Below, piece after piece: positions 1-8,403 of a DNA stretch of 64,000 nucleotides. The number at the start of each line of letters is the position of its first letter. Positions within the stretch are counted from its first letter, which is position 1. The notes beneath the pieces were generated by a model. That model was not told where the DNA came from, made no database searches, and saw nothing but the letters and a program-made list of their open reading frames with translations. Origin of the DNA: Suilimivivens sp964393865 (GTDB lineage Bacteria > Bacillota > Clostridia > Lachnospirales > Lachnospiraceae); contig CAYMUW010000010.1 in the NCBI GenBank assembly GCA_964393865.1, positions 15,294-79,293 on the forward strand, in the 5' to 3' direction. The position numbers and the translations under genes are program-made.

Positions 1-1
1 G

Positions 2-655
2 GGGCCCTCCGGATCGGGAAAGTCAACACTGTTATATACGGTCAGCGGCATGGACAGCGCTACCGCAGGAAAAGTAACCTTTTTCGGAAAAGAAATAGAC
101 AGCCTGAATGCCAAGGAAATGAGCAGAATACGGCTTACGGAAATGGGATTTATTTTTCAGCAGATGTATCTGTTAAAAAATCTTACCATTTATGATAATA
201 TTATCTTGCCGGCGTATCAGGCAAACGAAGGTCATGGAAAAAGGGGCCGCATGGAGATTAACGAGCGTGCAAAGGAGCTGATGCGGAAGCTCGGAATCAT
301 TGAGATTGCCGAAAATGACATTACGGAGGTTTCCGGAGGACAGCTGCAAAGAGCCTGTATTTGCCGGAGCCTGATTAACCAGCCTAAAATGATTTTTGCG
401 GACGAACCTACCGGGGCTTTAAATCAGCAGAATTCCAGGGAGGTTATGCGGGAGCTGTGCAGGATTAACAGGGAAGGCACTACGATTATGCTGGTTACCC
501 ACGACAGTAAGGTGGCGGCCAAAAGCGACAGAGTGCTTTATATTGAGGACGGAACCATTAAGGGTGAGATGAAGCTGGGTAAATTTGAAGAGGAAAGTGA
601 AATCAGAGAAAGGGAGAGAAAGCTGTCGGGATGGCTTTTGGAAATGGGATGGTAG
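2..655 (+). CDS. ABC transporter ATP-binding protein (5' end outside window)
   Basis: ATPase subunit of an ABC transporter of the MacB/LolD/BceA type. The frame is already open at base 2 and begins with the Walker A loop GPSGSGKST, so the true start lies before the window; an internal ATG at 50 is not the start. Further on are the Q-loop (FIFQQMYLLKNLT), the signature VSGGQLQR, Walker B (MIFADEPTGAL) and the H-loop (LVTHD). The C-terminal tail of about 30 residues is charged. No permease follows: the next genes are a response regulator and a kinase, an arrangement seen in peptide-antibiotic sensing and export modules, so a partner permease is expected upstream of the window. The substrate cannot be read from the sequence. 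Confidence 0.9.
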   Translation, partial: GPSGSGKSTLLYTVSGMDSATAGKVTFFGKEIDSLNAKEMSRIRLTEMGFIFQQMYLLKNLTIYDNIILPAYQANEGHGKRGRMEINERAKELMRKLGIIEIAENDITEVSGGQLQRACICRSLINQPKMIFADEPTGALNQQNSREVMRELCRINREGTTIMLVTHDSKVAAKSDRVLYIEDGTIKGEMKLGKFEEESEIRERERKLSGWLLEMGW

Positions 656-665
656 AAATGTGAGA

Positions 666-746
666 AGTATCTCTAAGGCGTCAAAAAACGCCGCCCAAGA
701 GATACTAGGTCTCGCATAAGAAGAATGCTCCCAGAGGAGCATTCTT
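666..746 (+). promoter_or_regulatory. Two hairpins between the ABC ATPase and the two-component genes
   Basis: Two inverted repeats fill the 130-base gap. The first pairs AGTATCTCT (666-674) with AGAGATACT (698-706) and has an inner GGCG/CGCC stem. The second is a perfect 11-bp stem, AAGAATGCTCC (721-731) with GGAGCATTCTT (736-746), and a CAGA loop. Neither is followed by a T tract, so they are poor intrinsic terminators. They may be RNA-processing or attenuation structures that separate expression of the transporter from the two-component genes. That role is inferred. Confidence 0.45.
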
Positions 747-785
747 CCTGAAATGTAGCATGTCTTGAGATAAGGGAGAAAAATA

Positions 786-1466
786 ATGATTGATATTCTT
801 CTTGTGGAGGATAACAGGGAGCTTGCGGAGCTTCTCGGTACATTCCTGAAACGGGATGGGTATACAGTAGAGCATAAGGAAAGCGGTGAGAAGGCGCTTG
901 CTTTCCTTAAGGAGAACAGGGCGAAGCTGATTCTTCTGGATATTATGCTGCCAGGGATGGATGGGTTTGGTTTTTGCGCAGATGTGCGAAAGACGAGCAA
1001 TACACCGATTATCATTATGAGTGCCCGGGTGGACAAGGAAGATCAGATGAACGGGTTTGCGCTGGGAGCCGATGATTATGTGGAGAAGCCGGTTGATGCT
1101 GATATTTTACTGGCGAAAATCGGCGCTTTGATGAGGAGAAATTATGATTTAAGGCAGGGAAATGCCTTGATTCATTCCGGCGCTGTTTCCATAGATAAGG
1201 ATGCAAAGCAGGTGTTTTTTCACGGACAGGAGGTTTCTCTTACCGTGAAGGAATACGAGCTGTTGCTATTGCTGGCAGAAAATCCGGGCCGAACCTTAAG
1301 CAAGGAATATCTGTTTAACCAGATATGGGGCATTGACAGCTTCAGTGAAAGCCAGACTCTCACGGTACATATCAAAATGCTCAGGGATAAGATTGAGGAG
1401 GAGCCGGGCAGGCCAAGGAGGATTAAGACGGTATGGGGTGTAGGCTACAGATATGAAGAAAATTAA
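786..1466 (+). CDS. OmpR/PhoB-family response regulator
   Basis: Two-component response regulator of 226 residues. The N-terminal receiver domain (about 1-115) has the acidic pair in LLVEDN, the phosphoacceptor Asp52 in LILLDIMLPGMDG, and the conserved Lys in DDYVEKPVD. The C-terminal winged helix (about 130-226) has the usual pattern for this family (LTVKEYELLLLLAENPGR, VWGVGYRYE). It overlaps the following kinase by 14 bases, so the two are translationally coupled partners. DNA-binding proteins of this family often recognise 11-bp tandem repeats. The likely target is the adjacent transporter or membrane protein, but no operator is obvious in front of this gene. Confidence 0.93.
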   Translation: MIDILLVEDNRELAELLGTFLKRDGYTVEHKESGEKALAFLKENRAKLILLDIMLPGMDGFGFCADVRKTSNTPIIIMSARVDKEDQMNGFALGADDYVEKPVDADILLAKIGALMRRNYDLRQGNALIHSGAVSIDKDAKQVFFHGQEVSLTVKEYELLLLLAENPGRTLSKEYLFNQIWGIDSFSESQTLTVHIKMLRDKIEEEPGRPRRIKTVWGVGYRYEEN

Positions 1467-2733
1467 TCTATTGATTATTGGTATGATCTGTTTCTATGCA
1501 GTGGCCCTTTTGATTACCGGAGTTTTTTTCAGCGGGCAGAGCGGAGAAAAGAGCAGAGAATATCTGGTGGAGGTAAACAGAATGATCAGCGGCATGGAGG
1601 AGCAGGGAGGCTTCTTCATGCCTGATTTGCGCACGGCGGAGCAGATAGAGGATGTTTCCTTTCTGGAATTTACGGAGGGAGAGGAGCTTACAAAGCCGGA
1701 GGCAGAGGAATTTTTTCGTAAGAGGAACGGCTGTGAGACACATATGGAACCCCTTATGGCAGGGGACCGGGTACTTGGCCTGGTGCGTTTTGATTACAGG
1801 AGCCGTATTAATACGGGAACGCAGCTTTGGATTGCGGAGGGAATGCTGGTATTGTCGTGCGCCTTTACGCTGGCGGTGCTTTTTTATCTGAAGCATAAGC
1901 TGGTAAGGCCCTTTCTGACCCTGAGGGACATGCCTTATGAGCTGTCAAAGGGACGGTTGGGAACGGAGATAGAGGAAAACAAGGATCGCTTCTTTGGGAA
2001 ATTTGTCTGGGGAATCGCCATGCTCCGGGATAATCTTAAGAGCTCACAGCTAAAAGCGCTGAAGCTGGAAAAGGAAAAGAAGCTGCTGCTCTTATCAATC
2101 TCTCATGATATCAAGACGCCTTTAAACTCTATTAAGCTGTATGCAAAGGCGCTGCAGGAAGGATTATATAGCACGAAGGAAGAGCAGATGAATTCGGCAA
2201 AGCAGATAGAAAAGCTCTCCGGGGAGATTGAAGAGTTTGTCAGGAATATTGTCAGAACCTCCAGTGAGGAGATTGTCCCCATTGAGGTGGAAAATTCGGA
2301 ATTTTATCTGAAGGATTTCGTAAAGATAGTGCGGGAGTATTATGAGCCGAAATGCAGGCTGGTACTGACCGAGCTTGTGATAGGAGACTTCGACAATAAG
2401 CTGCTTAAGGGAAGCTTGGACGGCGCCTTTGAGGTAGTGGAAAATATTATGGAGAACGCATTCAAGTATGGGGATGGCAGGCGGATTGAAATTACTTTTT
2501 ATGAGGAGGAAGCCTGCCAGCTGATTAAGATAAGGAATACGGGAAGTCCGGTGAAAGCAGAGGAAATGCCTCATTTGTTTGACAGCTTTTACCGGGGAAG
2601 CAACGTGGGAAACAAGGAAGGAAACGGATTGGGCTTGTACATCTGCCGGGAGCTGATGTGGAAAATGGAGGGAGAAATTTTCGCAGAAAGGCAGGAGGAC
2701 GGCATGAGTTTCCATTTGGTGTTTCAGTTATGA
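1453..2733 (+). CDS. Sensor histidine kinase
   Basis: Membrane sensor kinase of 426 residues. A first membrane segment (about 5-27) is followed by an extracytoplasmic stretch of about 100 residues, a second membrane segment (about 127-148) and a HAMP-like linker. The HisKA box LLLLSISHDIKTPLNSIK carries the phosphorylatable His218. The ATPase domain shows the N box (NIMENAFKYGDG) and the G box (GNGLGLYIC). The extracytoplasmic domain is acidic and I recognise no named fold in it. It overlaps the response regulator and is followed after 18 bases by a membrane-protein gene with a good ribosome binding site, so all three are likely one operon. Confidence 0.93.
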   Translation: MKKINLLIIGMICFYAVALLITGVFFSGQSGEKSREYLVEVNRMISGMEEQGGFFMPDLRTAEQIEDVSFLEFTEGEELTKPEAEEFFRKRNGCETHMEPLMAGDRVLGLVRFDYRSRINTGTQLWIAEGMLVLSCAFTLAVLFYLKHKLVRPFLTLRDMPYELSKGRLGTEIEENKDRFFGKFVWGIAMLRDNLKSSQLKALKLEKEKKLLLLSISHDIKTPLNSIKLYAKALQEGLYSTKEEQMNSAKQIEKLSGEIEEFVRNIVRTSSEEIVPIEVENSEFYLKDFVKIVREYYEPKCRLVLTELVIGDFDNKLLKGSLDGAFEVVENIMENAFKYGDGRRIEITFYEEEACQLIKIRNTGSPVKAEEMPHLFDSFYRGSNVGNKEGNGLGLYICRELMWKMEGEIFAERQEDGMSFHLVFQL

Positions 2734-2751
2734 AAGTGAAGGAGGTTTCGT

Positions 2752-3471
2752 ATGGAAAACAAACAAATGAAACGAAAGAAAATGATTGCGGCATTATTGT
2801 GCGGTATGTTAGGCTGCCTGTGCTTTGGAGGCGGTGACTGGCTGATGATGTATGGAGATACTGCGTATTCGGGAAATATATATTGGCTGACCGAGGGCGT
2901 TGCCCAAATCGTTCCGTGGAGGAATTCCGTTGCCATGCTGATAGCTTTTCCGGGCATTATTTTCTACGGAATTGCCTTATTTGCCATAGAAGCATTTTTG
3001 AAAAAGGAAAAGCAGAAGAAGGTATATCATTATCTCACTGCATTTGGGCTGACACCGTGGCTGTGTTTGCATTTATTTTATATTATGATTTTGTATGTCT
3101 TTGCATGGCTGAACGGAAACGGATATGAAGCGGCGGCGCTTCCGGCGGCGGAGGCATTGTTTGCGCAGCTTTCCTGGATTGTGCCGCTCAGTGAGGTAAT
3201 CATGCTGCCGCCTTTTCTTTACTGGTTCTATTTGGTGGTGTCAGGCGGCAGCGTGTTTGCAAGGCCTATGGCTGTTTCTAATCCGCTGATATTTTATGGG
3301 GTATTGTATGCGGTAAAAAGCTGTATGCCGGAGGGACCGTTCAGGATAGGATTTACCAACGGGCTGATGAGTGAGAGCATGATTATATGGTTTGGAGTTC
3401 TGTTGATATGGACCATTTGCCATGTGCCGAATGCTATTTCTGTGGAAGCCCGAAAAGAGGACGTAAGATGA
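2752..3471 (+). CDS. Polytopic membrane protein, possibly DUF6796-like
   Basis: Protein of 239 residues with about six hydrophobic segments: one starting near residue 10, then around 60-80, 95-115, 140-170, 175-195 and 210-230. It has no catalytic motif that I recognise. A GGAGG ribosome binding site precedes the start. It sits between the histidine kinase and an AraC-type regulator and shares an ATGA overlap with the latter, so it is in the same transcription unit. The overall pattern (glycine-rich first helix, then a GDTAYSGNIYW segment) reminds me of small membrane proteins annotated DUF6796 in Clostridia, but I cannot confirm this. It may be the output or co-sensor of the two-component system. 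Confidence 0.7.
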   Translation: MENKQMKRKKMIAALLCGMLGCLCFGGGDWLMMYGDTAYSGNIYWLTEGVAQIVPWRNSVAMLIAFPGIIFYGIALFAIEAFLKKEKQKKVYHYLTAFGLTPWLCLHLFYIMILYVFAWLNGNGYEAAALPAAEALFAQLSWIVPLSEVIMLPPFLYWFYLVVSGGSVFARPMAVSNPLIFYGVLYAVKSCMPEGPFRIGFTNGLMSESMIIWFGVLLIWTICHVPNAISVEARKEDVR

Positions 3472-4193
3472 CGGAATTTTGTTATTTACAGGATCATTTG
3501 TTGCTCTATGCAGACTATAAAACGCCGGAAATGCACAGCCATCTGGCGTCTCATCTGTTAATTGCAAAGGAGGGGAAGCTTCACTGCATGATTGGAGAGG
3601 AGCAGGTATTTGGCGGCGCTGTGTTTATCGCCTCCGATGTTTCCCACACGATCTATCCGGAAGCGGGAAGGATGCTGGTGTTTTTGTTTGATCATGCGGC
3701 CTCCTATACCAAGGCGATGGAACAGGTCTGGCTGCAGGGCAGAGCGTATGCAGTGGCGGAGGAAAAATTTGTGGAAAAGCTTCGGACGCTGTGGGAGGCG
3801 GAGAAGAATTTTGAAAAGCTGGATGGGGCAATTTTAGAGGCCTGCGGGTTAAGGCGGAAAGCAGGGAAGCCTATGGATGACCGGGTGGCGGAGGTGTTGG
3901 ATATCCTTCGAAATAAGGAAACGATTACAGGTGATACGATGAAGGATTTGTGCAAAGCGGTATGTCTTTCTCAGAGCCGGTTGTCGCATTTGTTTAAGGC
4001 AGATGTGGGAATTTCCCTGAACAGATACCTTGTGCTGGAGAAAATGCGTAAGGGATTTGAACATTTTTGGCAAAGCGGCAATATTACGGAGGCTGCGCTT
4101 CGGGCAGGCTTTGATTCGCCCTCTCACCTGGCGGGAGCATGCAAGAGGATGTTCGGGCTTTCCTTTTCGGAATTTATCAAAAGCACAAAATAG
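3468..4193 (+). CDS. AraC-family transcriptional regulator
   Basis: Regulator of 241 residues. The start at 3468 overlaps the stop of the membrane-protein gene (ATGA) and gives an N-terminus that reads as a small cupin-like domain (HSHLASHLLIAKEGKLHC). The longer open frame from 3387 lies inside the upstream gene. The C-terminal 100 residues form the paired helix-turn-helix: first helix around LCKAVCLSQSRLSHLFKADVG, second around ITEAALRAGFDSPSHLAGACKRMFG, ending in LSFSEFIK. The N-terminal part is shorter than in sugar-responsive AraC proteins. It probably responds to a ligand handled by the neighbouring membrane protein or hydrolase, which is inference from position. Confidence 0.85.
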   Translation: MTEFCYLQDHLLLYADYKTPEMHSHLASHLLIAKEGKLHCMIGEEQVFGGAVFIASDVSHTIYPEAGRMLVFLFDHAASYTKAMEQVWLQGRAYAVAEEKFVEKLRTLWEAEKNFEKLDGAILEACGLRRKAGKPMDDRVAEVLDILRNKETITGDTMKDLCKAVCLSQSRLSHLFKADVGISLNRYLVLEKMRKGFEHFWQSGNITEAALRAGFDSPSHLAGACKRMFGLSFSEFIKSTK

Positions 4194-4289
4194 CATCTAT
4201 TTGAAAGCTTTTTGGAAAAAATGGCGGTAAACTTGATTTTGTTCACACGGGAAGAACAGATAAGCGTGAGCGGAAGGAGAGAAGCGGCC

Positions 4290-5483
4290 ATGAAAGCATA
4301 CGATATACATACGCCGATACAATTTAAAAAGGGCGTGCATCAACTGAATGAGGAAGCAAATTTTAATTTTCAATTAAACCGTGTAATTAACTGGGACGGA
4401 GGACGCCTTGAGGATGTGGCGCCTGTTTCGGCTAAAATCAAAACAAGCGCAGACTGGAAGAATGTGTTAATTTCGCTTGGCGATAAGGCAATGGAGGAGG
4501 AACGGACAGAAAATGCCATTGCCTATTATCGCATGAGCGAATTTTTTATGTATGACGGTGACCCCGACAAAAAGAAATACTATCAGTTGGCGACGGAGCT
4601 GTTTTATGATTATTACAGGGATTACTTTGAACCCGAAGGCAGCGGTGTAAACCCGGTGGTGGAGCGCTTTCAGGTTCCCTATGAGGATGTGAAGCTTCCG
4701 GTGATGCATGTGGTGCCCAAGGGAGAAAAGAAAGGAACGCTGCTGCTCCACGGAGGCAACGATTCTTATTTTGAAGAATTTTTCTTCCCGATTTTGTATC
4801 TGAAAGATAAGGGATATGAGGTATATCTTTTTGAAGGGCCGGGGCAGGGCGGCGTGGTCAGGATTCAAAACAAGCATTTTACCCATCAATGGGAAAAGCC
4901 CGTGAAGGCTGTGCTGGACTACTTTAAGCTGGAGGATGTGACCATCATCGGCGTATCCCTGGGAGGCTATCTGGCGCCCAGAGCAGCAGCCTTTGATACA
5001 AGGATAACCAGGGTGGTGGCATGGTCCGTTTTCCCCTGCTTTCTGGATGTGATTATCGGTGATGAGCCGCCTGCAGTGCAGAAGCTGTTTTATTTCCTGA
5101 TGAAGATTCGGGCAAAGGGGTTGATAAACTGGATCTTTAATTCGGAGGCAAAGAAGCTGCCGGTGATCGACTGGGGTTTGAAGCATGGTATGTATGCTTA
5201 TGAGGCAGATTCGGCTTACGGATATGCCAGGAAACTTAAGCTGTATGACATGGAGCCTATAGCGGACAGGATTACGCAGGATATTCTGATTATGGGAGCC
5301 AATCAGGATCACTTTATCAATTATCATTCCATAGGAAAAGAAATCGACATGCTTACCAATGTGAGGAGTCTGACCTTTCGTTTGTTTACGGATAAGGAGC
5401 AGGCACAGGATCACTGTAACTGCGGAAATACAAAGCTTGCATTGGATACGATTATGCATTGGGTAGAGGGGATTAATTCATAA
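4290..5483 (+). CDS. Alpha/beta-fold hydrolase
   Basis: Serine hydrolase of 397 residues. An N-terminal helical cap region (about 1-130) precedes the alpha/beta core, where GTLLLHGGNDS holds the oxyanion-hole region and GVSLGGYLAPRAA the nucleophile elbow (Ser223). The acid is probably the Asp of MGANQDHFINYH and the catalytic His that of AQDHCNCGN. The layout resembles FrsA/2,6-dihydropseudooxynicotine-hydrolase-like enzymes with an N-terminal cap. The ATG at 4290 was chosen because AAGGAG lies a normal distance upstream; the open frame begins at 4212. There is no signal peptide, so it is cytoplasmic. It ends in a strong terminator. The substrate is unknown. Confidence 0.8.
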   Translation: MKAYDIHTPIQFKKGVHQLNEEANFNFQLNRVINWDGGRLEDVAPVSAKIKTSADWKNVLISLGDKAMEEERTENAIAYYRMSEFFMYDGDPDKKKYYQLATELFYDYYRDYFEPEGSGVNPVVERFQVPYEDVKLPVMHVVPKGEKKGTLLLHGGNDSYFEEFFFPILYLKDKGYEVYLFEGPGQGGVVRIQNKHFTHQWEKPVKAVLDYFKLEDVTIIGVSLGGYLAPRAAAFDTRITRVVAWSVFPCFLDVIIGDEPPAVQKLFYFLMKIRAKGLINWIFNSEAKKLPVIDWGLKHGMYAYEADSAYGYARKLKLYDMEPIADRITQDILIMGANQDHFINYHSIGKEIDMLTNVRSLTFRLFTDKEQAQDHCNCGNTKLALDTIMHWVEGINS

Positions 5484-5516
5484 ATAAGGTTTCTTACTAA
5501 TAATAATTCTTATTAA

Positions 5517-5557
5517 GCGCCAGGTGATAAAATCTATCATCTGGCGCGTTGCTTTTT
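5517..5557 (+). terminator. Intrinsic terminator after the hydrolase
   Basis: A 13-bp stem, GCGCCAGGTGATA (5517-5529) with TATCATCTGGCGC (5535-5547), has one G-T pair and a 5-base loop. GTTGC and a run of five T follow. It closes the first gene block. Confidence 0.85.
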
Positions 5558-5584
5558 GACGGCGTAATTGGTATGATGTCTGAT

Positions 5585-5602
5585 AGTTAGTTTCGACTAA
5601 CT
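5585..5602. promoter_or_regulatory. Palindrome AGTTAG-N6-CTAACT upstream of enolase
   Basis: An 18-bp perfect-arm palindrome, AGTTAGTTTCGACTAACT, about 110 bases before the enolase start. The same GTTAG-N6-CTAAC core with identical spacing recurs at 8373-8388, before the feo block, and at 11851-11868, on an ABC exporter promoter. It is a candidate operator for a shared dimeric repressor. No convincing -35/-10 pair was found right here. Confidence 0.6.
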
Positions 5603-5711
5603 ACTGAATAAATCATGTGGACTCCAAAGAATGCAGCTGCTGAATGCATTTGGCCGGCAGCACGGCTTCCGGCCGGGGGATCCGCAAATAAAGGAAAAGG
5701 AGAGCTTAAAG

Positions 5712-7004
5712 ATGAATTACTTAGAGATTGAAAAGGTAATTGGCAGAGAAATTTTGGACTCCAGAGGAAATCCTACGGTAGAAGCCGAAGTAACCCTGGC
5801 AGACGGCACTGTGGGAAGAGGAACCGCTCCCAGCGGCGCTTCCACAGGTGAGTTTGAGGCACTGGAGCTTAGAGACGGAGATAAAGAAAGGTACTTGGGA
5901 AAGGGCGTTACCAAGGCAGTTGAAAATATCAATACAGTTATCAATGATACCATAACCGGAATGGATGCATCCGACATTTATGCCGTTGATAAGGCCATGA
6001 TCGATGCCGACGGAACCAAAGATAAGTCAAAGCTGGGCGCAAACGCAATTCTGGCAGTGTCCATAGCAGTAGCCAGGGCGGCTGCTGTTTCGCTGGATAT
6101 ACCGTTTTACAGATTCTTGGGAGGAATCTCAGGAAACAAGCTTCCTGTACCGATGATGAATATTTTAAACGGAGGCGCACATGCAGCCAATACAGTGGAT
6201 GTGCAGGAGTTTATGATTATGCCGGTAGGCGCACCCAGCTTTAAGGAAGGACTTCGCTGGTGCGCAGAGGTATTCCATGCACTGGCAGCTCTGTTAAAGT
6301 CCAGAGGACTGGCTACCTCGGTAGGGGATGAGGGCGGTTTTGCTCCCGATCTTGCCAGTGACGAGGAAGCCATTGAGTACATATTGGAGGCTGTAAAGAA
6401 GGCAGGCTATGAGCCCGGAAAGGATTTCAGAATTGCCATGGATGCGGCATCCAGCGAGTGGAAGGGTGAAAAGAAGGGAGAATATGTTCTCCCCAAGGCA
6501 GGTACCACCTTTACCTCTGCAGAGCTGATTGATCATTGGAAAAAGCTGGTTGAAAAGTATCCCATTATTTCCATAGAGGATGCATTGGATGAAGAGGATT
6601 GGGAAGGCTGGCAGCAGCTGACCAGGGAACTTGGCGGCAAGGTTCAGCTGGTTGGAGACGATTTGTTTGTAACCAACACGGAAAGGCTGAAAAAGGGAAT
6701 AGAGCTGGGATGCGGCAACTCAATTTTAATTAAATTAAATCAGATCGGTTCGGTATCAGAAACACTCGAAGCGATTAAGATGGCTCATGCTGCAGGTTAT
6801 ACCGCAATTGCATCTCACCGCTCGGGAGAAACAGAGGACACAACCATTGCGGATTTGGCGGTAGCATTAAATACCTGTCAGATTAAAACAGGCGCACCCA
6901 GCAGATCCGAGAGAGTTGCAAAGTATAATCAACTGCTTCGCATTGAGGAGGAGCTGGGAAATGGCAGCGTATATCCGGGCATGAATGCCTTTCATGTAAA
7001 GTAA
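5712..7004 (+). CDS. eno: Enolase (phosphopyruvate hydratase)
   Basis: Interconverts 2-phosphoglycerate and phosphoenolpyruvate in glycolysis; cytoplasmic, magnesium dependent. The 430-residue length is standard. Visible hallmarks are the N-terminal REILDSRGNPTVEAEV, the SGASTGEFEALELRDGD loop, VGDEGGFAPDL, the metal-binding GDDLFVTN segment and the signature ILIKLNQIGSVSETL followed by SHRSGETEDTTIADL. The start at 5712 is supported by AAGGAGAG seven bases upstream; the open frame begins earlier at 5631. A leader of about 110 bases carries an operator-like palindrome shared with iron-uptake genes, which is unusual for a glycolytic gene. Confidence 0.98.
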   Translation: MNYLEIEKVIGREILDSRGNPTVEAEVTLADGTVGRGTAPSGASTGEFEALELRDGDKERYLGKGVTKAVENINTVINDTITGMDASDIYAVDKAMIDADGTKDKSKLGANAILAVSIAVARAAAVSLDIPFYRFLGGISGNKLPVPMMNILNGGAHAANTVDVQEFMIMPVGAPSFKEGLRWCAEVFHALAALLKSRGLATSVGDEGGFAPDLASDEEAIEYILEAVKKAGYEPGKDFRIAMDAASSEWKGEKKGEYVLPKAGTTFTSAELIDHWKKLVEKYPIISIEDALDEEDWEGWQQLTRELGGKVQLVGDDLFVTNTERLKKGIELGCGNSILIKLNQIGSVSETLEAIKMAHAAGYTAIASHRSGETEDTTIADLAVALNTCQIKTGAPSRSERVAKYNQLLRIEEELGNGSVYPGMNAFHVK

Positions 7005-7022
7005 GGCGTTATTGGTGACAAT

Positions 7023-7610
7023 ATGCCGATACAGGAAATGATGGAATTAAAAAGCTGTGGCAGTGAAGAAAGAAATATGGCAATTTCCATAGCCGTTCAT
7101 TGCGCTCCTGTGATTAAAGGGAGCAAGATAGCGAACATTGTGATGATTTCAAGGTCAGAAGCTGAAAAAACAGAATTTCTGTTGAGGGGCACCCACATTT
7201 CTTATTTTTTTCTGGGTGCAGGCAGGGATACGGTGATCTTATATCTATATCGAAAGGAAGCGCTCAGGGAATATTTAAGCCGCCGGGAGATCAGGGATTT
7301 CCTGAAGGATTGCGGTTATGCAGGCGGGTGTCTGAGAAACATGCTGGAACAATTATCCCGCAGGGTATCCATGCATGAAGACGGCAAAAACAGCTTTCCT
7401 CATGAAATCGGTGCTTTTTTAGGATATCCGATACAGGACATTAAGGGCTTTATTGAAAATCAGGGAAAGAACTTTCTGTATCTGGGGTATTGGAAGGTCT
7501 ACCACAATGTGAAGGAGACGGAAAGGCTTTTTCGAAGATATGATGCGGAAAGGGAGCAGGCTGTAGAGGAAATTGTGGGAGGAAAGACCATACGTGAAAT
7601 TGCAGTGTGA
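7023..7610 (+). CDS. DUF3793 family protein
   Basis: Protein of 195 residues resembling the DUF3793 family of Clostridia. It has the N-terminal HCAPVIKGSKIANIVMI pattern, a LYRKEALREYL segment, a central cysteine region (KDCGYAGGCLRNMLEQLSRR), the FPHEIGAFLGYPIQDIKGFIENQG block and a C-terminal YWKVYHNVKETERLFRRY. Members are commonly found next to flavodoxin and iron-transport genes, and here it lies 80 bases before a flavodoxin. No catalytic residues are established and the function is unknown. The start is uncertain: Met codons at 7023, 7038, 7041 and 7077 are all possible. It is cytoplasmic, with no membrane segment. Confidence 0.75.
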   Translation: MPIQEMMELKSCGSEERNMAISIAVHCAPVIKGSKIANIVMISRSEAEKTEFLLRGTHISYFFLGAGRDTVILYLYRKEALREYLSRREIRDFLKDCGYAGGCLRNMLEQLSRRVSMHEDGKNSFPHEIGAFLGYPIQDIKGFIENQGKNFLYLGYWKVYHNVKETERLFRRYDAEREQAVEEIVGGKTIREIAV

Positions 7611-7690
7611 AAGCTGTGATTTTGCGAAGTGTCACTGAAAAATGAGATAAAAACACGAAAACATAAAGTTGAAAAGAAAAGAGGTATGAT

Positions 7691-8125
7691 ATGAGCAAGG
7701 TAAATATTGTTTTTTGGAGCGGAACAGGAAATACGGCAGCTATGGCTGAGTTTATTGCACAGGGCGTCAGCGCTGCGGGAGGAGAGGCAGCATTGGTGCC
7801 TGTAGGTGAAGCAGATATTGACGAGCTGGTAAAGGAAAAGGCCTTTGCTCTTGGCTGTCCCTCTATGGGCGCAGAACAGCTGGAGGAAACGGAAATGGAG
7901 CCCTTTATGACTGAGCTTGAGACCAGAATCAGCGGCAAGCAGATTGCTTTGTTCGGCTCCTACGGCTGGGGAAATCAGGAGTGGATGCGCGACTGGGAGG
8001 CGCGTGTAAACGCAGCAGGCGCAACGGTAGTTAACGGAGAAGGAATTACAGTCAACGGTGCGCCGGGCAGTGATACACAGGATCAGTGTGTGGATGCCGG
8101 ACGGGCTTTGGCAGGACTGGTATAA
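7691..8125 (+). CDS. Flavodoxin
   Basis: Small FMN-binding electron carrier of 144 residues that can replace ferredoxin when iron is short. The FMN-phosphate loop is FWSGTGNTAAMAE near the N-terminus. ALGCPSMGAEQLEE and ALFGSYGWGNQEWMRDWE are the two isoalloxazine-contacting loops, with a Trp in the second. Length fits the short-chain type. A GAGGTATG ribosome binding region precedes the ATG. It is flanked by a DUF3793 gene and the feoAB block, which suggests co-response to iron. It is followed by its own terminator. Confidence 0.95.
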   Translation: MSKVNIVFWSGTGNTAAMAEFIAQGVSAAGGEAALVPVGEADIDELVKEKAFALGCPSMGAEQLEETEMEPFMTELETRISGKQIALFGSYGWGNQEWMRDWEARVNAAGATVVNGEGITVNGAPGSDTQDQCVDAGRALAGLV

Positions 8126-8173
8126 TCATAATCATTTTGTAAGCTGCCGGCCGATAAACAGGAATTAGAAGGA

Positions 8174-8209
8174 ACCGCTCTCTTGTCAGACAGTCAGAGA
8201 GCGGTTTTT
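8174..8209 (+). terminator. Intrinsic terminator after flavodoxin
   Basis: A 9-bp stem, ACCGCTCTC (8174-8182) with GAGAGCGGT (8197-8205), is followed by TTTTA. The 14-base loop region can pair further (TTG/CAG). Confidence 0.85.
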
Positions 8210-8403
8210 AGTTGACACTCAAATCTGGATAGAAAAGCGGTGGAAGGGAAAGGCCGGATAAGGTGACAGCATTTATGGCGCAGAGGCCTGATAAGGAAAG
8301 CAAGTGGCAGACAGAGCAAAAATAACGAAACGGAGTAGAAATGAAATCCGGCGTATGATATTATGACCATTGGTTAGTTGCGACTAACAAAAGGAAGAAG
8401 CAT
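8210..8403 (+). promoter_or_regulatory. Feo-block leader with GTTAG-N6-CTAAC operator-like site (8373-8388)
   Basis: This 194-base gap has no gene. A -10-like TATGAT at 8354-8359 is followed by the palindrome GTTAG-TTGCGA-CTAAC at 8373-8388, then AAAGGAAG and the ATG at 8404. The palindrome would lie just downstream of the transcription start, a position suited to repression. No clear -35 was found, and I recognise no riboswitch in the upstream purine-rich part. Confidence 0.5.

Noticed and set aside
4467..5459. 330-codon open frame on the minus strand
   Set aside because: It lies fully antisense to the alpha/beta hydrolase, whose motifs are intact; the minus-strand product is low-complexity His/Ile/Leu sequence with no domain.
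8210..8403. Cobalamin or other riboswitch before the feo block
   Set aside because: Purine-rich sequence without any conserved riboswitch core that I can recognise.
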